Source: Limnomonas spitsbergensis
Taxonomy: Eukaryota; Chlorophyta; Chlorophyceae; Chlamydomonadales
Assembly (NCBI GenBank): GCA_037349105.1
Contig: JAYJMM010000093.1
Location: 2,294,001 to 2,358,000 of the forward strand
Reading direction: 5' to 3'
DNA length: 64,000 bases
A program made the position numbers and the translations under genes. Shown here piece by piece: positions 59,401 through 64,000 of the stretch. Every line of letters begins with the position of its first letter. Position 1 is the first letter of the stretch. Under the pieces are notes generated by a model. The model did no database searches. It saw only the letters and a list, made by a program, of their open reading frames with translations, and had not been told where the DNA came from.

Positions 59401-60289
59401 CTGCCTGCCTGATGGCTGGGAGGTAGCTGAACCGTGCCTGAGCCATAGTAAAGCGGCTCCGGGCCTTTCACCCAGGGCATGTAGTGTGAGGTTAATCAGT
59501 GAGAGATAAGTGTGATATATGGATTTGCTCCAGTGAGCACACTGCGGGATTAGTGTGATTGCAGATCTGCTGAACATGAACATGATGAAAATGATGAAAA
59601 TTATGAACATGAACACACACCTCTTGTTTGGAGTTCTGTGAAAGGACAGCACCCGGCTGATTGGGAAAGAACCTTGACCTGAGCATGTGGCCCAGACTGA
59701 CGGCACCCTACAACACCAAGCCCAGCTGGCCAATCCATAAGCATGTGGCCAAGACTGACTGCAACACCAAGCCCAGCTGGCCAATCTATAGGCCTGTGGC
59801 CCAGACTGACTGCATCACCAAGCCCAGCTGGCCAATCTTTAGGCCTGTGGCCCAGACTGACTGCATCACCAAGCCCAGCTGGCCAATCTTTAGGCCTGTG
59901 GCCCAGACTGATGACTGCAACACCAATCCCAGTTTTTCTTAGCCCTTTGTGCTCCTCTCTGCCATACCTCTAGCCTTTAGTTCGTTTCCTTTTCCTTCCA
60001 ACCAGACAGCTGACCAATGTATAGGCCATATTTTGCCTATCCTACCCTTGCATGTGTTGTAGATTGCTTAGCCACTTTGACATCTGTTGCCAGATGCTCA
60101 AGTGGCATTGCGGAGCCTATACCACAACAGCATGGACACACACCTGTATGTCTCAACGTCCGCATAGGGACAGCCGGATACCCAGGACTGGGCAACAAGG
60201 CCAGCATCTCCCTTGATCTGCATCCACCTCTCGCGGCCAAAGCTCTCCACGATGTATGCCTCGAAGGATATGTTAATCAGACCGAGCAT
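45568..60289 (-). CDS. soluble guanylyl cyclase: H-NOX, HNOBA, coiled coil, class III catalytic domain; 12 exons
   Basis: Minus-strand exons: 60289-60144, 58873-58648, 58272-58117, 57550-57311, 56704-55059, 54086-53964, 52157-52068, 51192-51075, 50510-50412, 49401-49201, 48444-48316, 47421-45568. All junctions keep phase, giving 5,028 nt and about 1,675 residues. Residues 1-176 are the NO-binding H-NOX domain, with the haem ligand at His105 (LDDLHHN) and a YxSxR motif (HYYSDR). HNOBA follows ([13 protein letters not shown] to KLQLKGQMV), split by a low-complexity insertion of about 400 residues. A coiled coil ([14 protein letters not shown]) leads to the catalytic domain: [22 protein letters not shown] and [14 protein letters not shown] supply metal and transition-state residues. 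The product is expected to be cGMP; algal NO-dependent cyclases act in nitrogen signalling. Exon 12 adds about 617 Ser-rich residues of no recognised fold. The 605-codon frame supports exon 5 as coding. Intron 11 appears to use a GC donor. Confidence 0.9.
48073..48316 (-). repeat. two extra copies of the exon 11 3' edge (intron 11)
   Basis: CAGCAGCCAGG starts at 48073, 48195 and 48319 (the last in exon 11), spacing 122-124 bp. Each copy continues with diverged exon-like sequence ([12 protein letters not shown] becomes [12 protein letters not shown]). Confidence 0.85.
48865..49020 (-). repeat. two extra copies of the exon 10 3' edge (intron 10)
   Basis: CACCTGGCTGCTGTGAATGG (about 48869) and CACCTGGCTGATATGAATGC (about 48986) repeat the exon 10 end at 49199 (PGKIHISQ plus donor). 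The copies translate as GTIHSSQVG and GSIHISQVG. Confidence 0.85.
49390..50095 (-). repeat. 206-bp duplication of the exon 10 5' edge and adjoining intron 9
   Basis: The block from the exon 10 acceptor (CGTAGCCACCTGCGGCATAT) through TAGACAATTGCAGGCAATAC to TTTGGGGTTCTCTGGCATTC is repeated starting at about 49594. The second copy is interrupted by a 193-bp inverted-repeat element. Confidence 0.88.
49807..49999. mobile_element. 193-bp MITE-like element in intron 9
   Basis: Terminal inverted repeats start AAGGGGCCTGTCACTTA and extend about 27 bp with two mismatches. The 3-bp target duplication is GGC (49804-49806 and 50000-50002). The duplicate sequence near 49500 (GCAGGCAATAC) preserves the empty site. 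No coding capacity, so it must have been mobilised in trans. Confidence 0.9.
50587..50640 (-). repeat. extra copy of the exon 9 5' part (intron 8)
   Basis: The copy reads [18 protein letters not shown], against [18 protein letters not shown] in exon 9. Confidence 0.9.
50690..50805 (-). mobile_element. LINE 3'-end fragment in intron 8 of the cyclase gene
   Basis: CCATGACATTATACCTCTGG followed by GCC, a GCTCGACTGTCTGGTC block and a purine-rich tract match the 3' ends of the LINE copies at 34-42 kb. Confidence 0.7.
50815..51192 (-). repeat. exon 8 3' edge in three tandem copies of about 125 bp
   Basis: The [17 protein letters not shown] segment with its donor occurs at about 50825-50905, 50948-51035 and 51075-51192. 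Only the last joins to the complete 5' part of the exon and is taken as exon 8. Confidence 0.92.
51265..51620. repeat. degenerate telomere-like repeats in intron 7
   Basis: Repeated GGGTTTAGGGT and GGGTTAGGGTTA words are mixed with a longer GGAGAAGGGTTTAGGGT...CTCCCTAAGCGCACATAT unit recurring every 55-65 bp. Confidence 0.85.
51780..51965. repeat. dispersed repeat shared by introns 7 and 4, copy 1
   Basis: The GAAAGAAAGCTACACCCTGT, GAAAGCCTCACTACTCTGTA and AAGAAAGAAACTAC blocks are shared with 56750-56930 in the same order and orientation. The end (CACTCACTCTTTGAACA) also resembles the exon 7 3' edge. Confidence 0.8.
52185..52315 (-). repeat. short tandem repeats and an extra copy of the exon 7 5' edge (intron 6)
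   Basis: GGTGTGAATCTGGAGG-type units repeat four or five times at 52187-52250. CATACTCCTTGGGGACACAT followed by CTGCGCAG (52274-52301) then repeats the acceptor and first codons of exon 7. Confidence 0.8.
52316..53455. other. inner part of cyclase intron 6
   Basis: This contains no recognised exon. GTATTTACCCAGATACTTG-like words repeat at 53030-53115. A short dispersed TGAAGTGTAG repeat lies at 53270-53305. Confidence 0.5.
53465..54086 (-). repeat. exon 6 3' edge in five tandem copies
   Basis: The [14 protein letters not shown] segment and donor recur near 53470, 53640, 53748, 53858 and 53964; the last three are spaced exactly 110 bp. Only 53964-54086 has the full exon with acceptor. Confidence 0.92.
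54100..54310. repeat. interstitial telomere-like array in intron 5
   Basis: A dense run of GGGTTTAGGGTCTAGGGTGG and GGGTTAGGG units, TTTAGGG-type with C and extra-G variants, lies between two copies of the exon 6 5' edge. Confidence 0.92.
54385..54610 (-). repeat. two extra copies of the exon 6 5' edge (intron 5)
   Basis: GACTGCTCGGCCTTCAGAGC (about 54403) and GACTGCTCAGCTTAAGTGCC (about 54557), each followed by the ATGTCCACACTCCTG acceptor block, repeat the start of exon 6 ([14 protein letters not shown]). Confidence 0.88.
54855..54890 (-). repeat. extra copy of the exon 5 3' edge (intron 5)
   Basis: The minus strand reads [10 protein letters not shown], against [10 protein letters not shown] at the end of exon 5. 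Confidence 0.7.
55059..56704 (-). other. exon 5: HNOBA domain with a large repeat insertion
   Basis: The exon starts [18 protein letters not shown] and ends [12 protein letters not shown], both HNOBA landmarks. Between [12 protein letters not shown] and [13 protein letters not shown], where animal cyclases have about 15 residues, lie about 400 residues. First comes an 11-residue repeat ([11 protein letters not shown], about eight copies, near 56230-56500). Then follow Ala/His/Cys/Ser-rich and Ala/Thr-rich stretches. The frame stays open throughout. Confidence 0.8.
56750..56990 (-). repeat. intron 4: dispersed repeat copy 2 and an extra copy of the exon 5 5' edge
   Basis: 56750-56920 matches the repeat at 51780-51965. 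At about 56926-56990, TCGACTTCACTCGGAGAGTG and GGCGACCTGAGGAGCCAAGG repeat the exon 5 start and acceptor at 56668-56725. Confidence 0.85.
56975..57265. repeat. scattered telomere-like words in intron 4
   Basis: GGGTTAGGGTTGAGGATTTA followed by GGGTT, and AAACCCTAAACCCTAA, flank non-repetitive intron sequence. Confidence 0.7.
57500..58060 (-). repeat. exon 4 5' edge plus four degenerate extra copies (intron 3)
   Basis: The block GCTGCTGGGCTGTTGCTCCT ... CAGCTTCATCACCTGCACAT occurs at 57497-57560 (exon 4) and near 57635, 57770, 57895 and 58027, spacing about 125-135 bp. Each unit carries the acceptor region. Confidence 0.9.
58250..58645 (-). repeat. about ten copies of the exon 3 5' edge fill intron 2
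   Basis: GTAGCAGGAGTGATTC with GGAGTGACATGCGGAGTAAT recurs throughout. Read on the minus strand these are [17 protein letters not shown] copies with their acceptors. Confidence 0.93.
58874..60143. other. cyclase intron 1
   Basis: At 1,270 bp this is one of the longer introns. It contains a GT/GA-rich stretch (58880-59060) and a 51-bp tandem array (59690-59930). No extra exon was recognised. Confidence 0.7.
59690..59930 (-). repeat. 51-bp tandem repeat in intron 1
   Basis: AGCCCAGCTGGCCAATC starts at 59719, 59770, 59821 and 59872, an exact 51-bp period. A faint resemblance to the exon 1 3' edge (CCCAGGACTGGGCAACAAGG) is visible but not convincing. Confidence 0.95.
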
Positions 60290-62067
60290 CTTGGCAAGTG
60301 GGTGTCGTTGAGACTGTCTGTATGTGAGCGCACGTGTATGTGTTTGTATGTGCCCACGGTGTTTGTGGGTGGGTGAATGTACGAGTACGTGAGAGAGAAA
60401 GAGATAAGAGCGAGAGAGAGAAGGTGATCCGCCTAATAATGGCAGAGGCCTAGAAGTTCTAAGCGAGCTCCACGTTGTATCGCTGCTTGTCACAGAAGTC
60501 CCTGTTATGTGGGTGCTGCTGTTGTCTTTGAAGTAATCGCTGGCAGATTGCGCGCACATGTACAGTCGCCCCGGCGCCGCTTTGGGTACGGCGAGATTGA
60601 AGCGAGTCTGTTAGCTCCAGCGAGGGCATGTAGTAGTAGTTATCTACGTTTTGAAAAGCGGCGTGGCAATGTCGACCTTCGTGAGGTTTGCAGGAATCAA
60701 CACAGTTGGGATGCGAATGGACGCGCTATTTTGAACAATGTGCGGAAGCAAACCGCCTGTCTCTCATCAGGAAAGCTGACAGTGTCACTGGTTGGGCTGA
60801 GATTTATGAAATCGTGGGCAGCAGGTCTCTCGAAGTTTACTCGATGTGTGCATTTCACCTTGAAGCTTGATTTCTTCCGATCAGGTTTCATGGATCCCCA
60901 GGAAGCCACCCTGGAAGATAGTGAGAGGAGTAGTTATAGTAGTGACATTATAGAGAGTATATCGTTTCTGCAGTTACCAAACACGACGGCAAGGTCCCCA
61001 TAATCGAGCCCTGAAAGGTGCATGGCCGTGTCTCAACCGGTGGTCTCAACCAGGGGTCTCAACCGGTGGTTACAACCAGGCAAGACACTACTATTCAAGA
61101 CACGTCAGCGTGGGGGGGCTTAAACTTAGCCAAAGTCGGGTGGGCTAGAGAATCATTGCTCGCCACGCTGGCATGCCAGGTCGACTCCTGGATCGCCAAC
61201 GTGGTCACCAGCAAATATTAACTTCTCGCCACCGTTGCGCTCGAAACCCCTGCATGCTCGAAACGGTATGATCTGTGGTCGAGCGTGCGATCAATCCTGC
61301 TTATATCGAGTGTGCAAGTTAGCCCACAGATCGTCCCGCCATCATCCGACGCTCTACGCTTTACATAGCCCGATCAGGAGGTATCGACACTAACTCTGAC
61401 CATGAAACTCAGTAGGAACCAGCGTGAGCCATCTACCAGTATCTGACAGCCGGCATACCGTAGCTCAGCAGCCGCCTACGAATGCCCCAGTGCCTACTGC
61501 TACCCAGCAGTTGCAACATCTGCCCCTCGTTGCCGACCCGCGTCAATGACCGCATGGCAGTGTGCTAGGAGAACGGCAAAGTAAAAATGCCTGGCAGAAA
61601 AATGACTGTTATACCCGAACCCGGCAGTACCGTGGCATGCGAGTTTCGGTACGTGTCTTCTTCGATGCCATGATATTCATGTCTTATCATCTCGCATTCT
61701 TAAACGAGGGCAGTGCAATTTTGTTGCCTAGTTTGGCCACACGAAGCCCATCCATCCAATCACCAGCCACCAACTCCGCCGGTGATGAGTTCTGCCACCC
61801 AGCTACTCACTGGATTTCATGCCCTACTTGACTGTATTATGCTGGTACATTCAAATATGCATGGCTAGTCTGCCTTAAGTAGTACTTGCAAGTGGGCTTT
61901 TATTGACGTAACGCAAACTTCGGGAAACCCGAGGACGGAGGCATGCCAAGTACGGGCTCCAGCTGCTGCTGTATCCCAGTTGAGCAAGGCCCAATATGTC
62001 ACAGGAGCATTGTGTGTGATTGCTCTGCCAATACAACTGCGCTTCGTTGTGTGTTTCGAACTTAGGA
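60290..62067. promoter_or_regulatory. divergent intergenic region between the cyclase and HAT1-like genes
   Basis: Both genes start at the edges of this 1.8-kb region, which must hold both promoters. A GGTCTCAACCGGTGGTCTCA tandem block lies at 61031-61075. A 164-codon frame at 60509-61003 shows no features. No TATA box was assigned. Confidence 0.5.
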
Positions 62068-63480
62068 ATGGTGCATTCAAACGGCCCTCAGCCCAAGCGA
62101 ACCAAGTTGGATGATGCTGAGTTCGTTTGCGAAGCACACGACGTAATAAACTTCCACCTTTTACACGCAACCTCTGAAGAAGAGCTGCGCAAGGAAATCG
62201 AGACCGGGGGCGAGACCTTCAAAGGGGAGTTCTTCCACCAGCACTTCGGCGAGGATGAGGTCATCAAGGGCTTCCTCGAGCTGCAAATTGACGTCTGGTT
62301 CAGCGGACACACGTATCATACATGGATTGACGTGAAGGTAAACAACCCGCCAGGCACTGCATATTTGAATTTCAGCTTCCCCCCACTAGCGTTCGATTTC
62401 ACCTGCTGAACCAGACTAGACCTCGCTACATGGCGAATGAATCTGGCCTAAATAAAGAAGAAGAAATACGCTGCATAGCGTGGCCTTGAGGAGAAAAGCA
62501 TGCTGCACAGCCAAGGACCGTCTGCAGGTCCCTCAGCCTGCTCCTAAGCCTCTTTGGTGCATTCCCTGAGCTCCCAACAGACATCTGCGTTGTGCATTTA
62601 CCACTCCAAGAAGGAGACAGCTTTTGAAAGAGCACGCACATATCCACGAGACCTGCATGACTGCCCGTCGCCATGCGCATGGTGAAGAGCTCTGTTACAA
62701 AAACATGTCATGAGTGCCTCTGAGCCAAGGAGGCAGCTCTTGCCAGACATCTGCATTGCGCTTCTGTGAATGATGAAACCATGTTTCAAGCAGGCAGCAC
62801 TTCCAAAAGCATGTATACCCACTGCATGAGCATGCACCTGGCCATGTGCATGAATCGAAATAAATTCGAAATCAAGTCATTTGTACATCTGCACTCGAGA
62901 GGCCGCATTTTTATGGACACCCCAGCCCAATTCGAGAATACCATGTTTCTTAAAATACGCATGGCCCGGTCTCCGCAAATCAAAACAACTGTAAAGTGTC
63001 CTTATATGCGCCTCTGCGCCACACTCTCCTGTGGCAGGTGCATAAAGCATGCAAGATTGTCCAAATCTTGTCATTATCCGCATGGTCGGAGCTCGGCGAA
63101 AAAAAATCCTGAAAGTGCCTGCATCTCATAGTTCCTCGCGCGCCCCTCTCTGCTGTGGCAGAAGCGCAAGGCAGGCGCCGACAAGGTGGTTAAAATCCTG
63201 CAAGCGCAGTTCCCTCATGCGTTGTCCAAAAATGCCTCTCATTGTCCGCATGGTCGGAGCTCTCAGAAAAACATGTTGCGAGTGTGCTTGCATCTCACGG
63301 TTTGCTGTGCGCCTCTCTCTGCAGTGGCAGAAACGCAAGGCAGGCGCAGACAAGGTGGTTCAAATCCTTCAAGGGCAGTTCCCCCATGCTTTGTCCAGCA
63401 AGGATGCTATGGTGACAGCGGTGGTGCGCTGCCTAGACTCGAGCCCCGACATGCGCACGCATGGCCGCAAGCTGACAGAG
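62068..63480 (+). CDS. HAT1: probable histone acetyltransferase HAT1, N-terminal exons (gene continues past the window)
   Basis: Exon 1 is 62068-62337 (90 codons, donor GTAAAC). It reads MVHSNGPQPKRTKLDD, an acidic linker, then FFHQHFGEDEVIKGFLELQI and DVWFSGHTYHTWIDVK, the pattern of the HAT1 N-terminal domain (FxHQxFGExExxxGYxGLxI). Exon 2 is taken as 63325-63480 (52 codons, phase 0, after CTCTCTCTGCAG). Its KAGADKVVQILQGQFP to THGRKLTE segment aligns in length and pattern with the next part of that domain (ADDV...IPPGF...LL..Y). HAT1 acetylates newly made histone H4. The catalytic GNAT domain should lie right of the window. Exon 1 is a confident match and exon 2 a moderate one. Exon 2 edges are tandemly duplicated on both sides, so its true ends are uncertain. 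Confidence 0.68.
62338..63071. other. HAT1-like intron 1, left part
   Basis: If splicing stops at 62337, this is intron. It holds CATGCGCATGG...GAAGAGCTCTG-type blocks that look like very diverged relatives of the 168-bp unit to the right. Confidence 0.45.
63072..63400 (+). repeat. 168-bp tandem duplication covering the exon 2 5' edge
   Basis: TCCGCATGGTCGGAGCTC recurs 168 bp apart, and both units continue through the polypyrimidine tract, acceptor and KRKAGADKVV codons. The right-hand unit runs on into full exon 2; the left one has QFPHALSKN and then breaks. Confidence 0.9.
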
Positions 63481-63870
63481 GTGCGTTGGGGCATAATTGT
63501 AGGGCAGATCCCCCGTGCTTTGTCCAGCAAGGATGCTCTGGTAACAGCAGTGGTGCGCTGCCTAGACTCCAGCCCCGACATGCGCACGCATGGCCGCAAG
63601 CTGACAGAGGTGCGTTGGGGCATAATTGTAGGGCAGATCCCCAGTGCTTTGTCCAGCAAGGATGCTCTGGTGACAGCGGTGGTGCGCTGCCTTGACTCCA
63701 GCCCCGACAGGCGCACGCATGGCCGCAAGCTGGCCGAGATGCGTTGGGGCATAATTGTAGGGCAGATCCCCCGTGCTTAGTCCAGCAAGGATGCTCTGGT
63801 GACAGCGGTGGTGCGCTGCCTTGACTCCAGCCCCGACATGCGCACGCATGGCCGCATGCTGGCCGAGGCA
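63402..63870 (+). repeat. 129-bp tandem repeat, four copies, of the exon 2 3' edge
   Basis: GGATGCTCTGGTGACAGCGG starts at 63402, 63531, 63660 and 63789, an exact 129-bp (43-codon) period. Each unit runs through VVRCLDSSPDMRTHGRKLTE and a GTGCGTTGGG donor to an acceptor-like TTTGTCCAG. The fourth unit has lost the donor and reads GCATGC. Confidence 0.95.
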
Positions 63871-64000
63871 TGCTTCAGCGCTTATTTCAGCCATACCAGA
63901 CCACCTCCAGGAGGCCGATGGGCGGCCACCCCAGGGCTGATGGGAATATTCTCTTACTGCCGTGCCGAGGGATTTATTTGATTGAAGGATTGATTGTGGT
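63871..64000. other. right edge of window
   Basis: No feature assigned. The GGAGGCCGATGGGCGGCCAC stretch resembles sequence near 59140 (GGCCGATGGGCAGCCACCGC). Confidence 0.3.

Larger units (their letters stand above)
58117..60289 (-). other. H-NOX haem-NO-binding domain (exons 1-3)
   Basis: The start is [28 protein letters not shown] and [17 protein letters not shown] follow in exon 2, then [16 protein letters not shown] in exon 3. His105 and the Tyr134-Ser136-Arg138 triad match the haem-ligating residues of animal sGC beta. The ATG at 60289 was chosen because H-NOX domains normally begin within a residue or two of M-x-G-x-I/V-N. Confidence 0.93.

Noticed and set aside
60290..60559. Upstream in-frame extension of the cyclase to an ATG at 60559
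   Set aside because: The H-NOX fold begins at MLGLINIS (60289). The upstream 90 codons are low-complexity Ser/His/Thr without family support.
63049..63780. 243-codon frame as a tandem-repeat protein
   Set aside because: It reads through splice-like sites in every 129-bp unit. The exon 2 plus duplicated-edge model fits the HAT1 alignment better, though a repeat protein cannot be excluded.

Overview
The window reads as nuclear DNA of a green alga, most likely Chlamydomonadales (volvocine-type). Evidence: a pherophorin-type cell-wall glycoprotein with a very long Ser-Pro rod, genes split by many GT-AG introns with matching phases, a soluble NO-type guanylyl cyclase, degenerate TTTAGGG-like repeats, and dense LINE, Ty3/gypsy and tandem-repeat debris. 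No bacterial operons, CRISPR arrays or recognisable rRNA/tRNA genes were seen.

Layout. (1) 1-17958: a very large Ty3/gypsy-type LTR retrotransposon, 5' end cut by the window. One reading frame runs from 634 to 16158 and is interrupted only by a TAG at 8422-8424. The first half is a giant Gag-like protein with zinc knuckles and a protease-like segment. The second half carries reverse transcriptase, RNase H, a DNMT3-like cytosine-C5 DNA methyltransferase, integrase and a C-terminal PHD finger. A 231-bp direct repeat marks the probable 3' LTR. (2) 17959-21150: satellite-like repeats. (3) 21176-22241 (-): a complete three-exon RPS15A (uS8) gene. (4) 23575-25020: a LINE fragment carrying a 71-bp piece of the RPS15A last exon. 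(5) 27474-33030 (+): a pherophorin-like gene with two globular domains and a rod of about 1,100 residues. (6) 33-45.5 kb: LINE and gypsy remnants plus one Ser/Ala/Gln-rich hypothetical gene (36544-38010). (7) 45568-60289 (-): a 12-exon gene of about 1,675 codons for an H-NOX / HNOBA / coiled-coil / class III cyclase protein, i.e. a soluble guanylyl cyclase. (8) 62068 to beyond 63480 (+): the first two exons of a probable histone acetyltransferase HAT1.

Two things stand out. First, a retrotransposon carries its own DNA methyltransferase (writer) and PHD finger (possible chromatin reader). Second, almost every intron of the guanylyl cyclase gene, and the HAT1-like exon 2, contains tandem, degenerating copies of the adjacent exon-intron junction. 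Introns here appear to have grown by repeated duplication across splice junctions, interspersed with telomere-like repeats and a small inverted-repeat element whose empty site survives in the neighbouring duplicate.

Exon models were assembled by eye from splice consensus, reading phase and family motifs. They have not been tested with transcripts or database searches.
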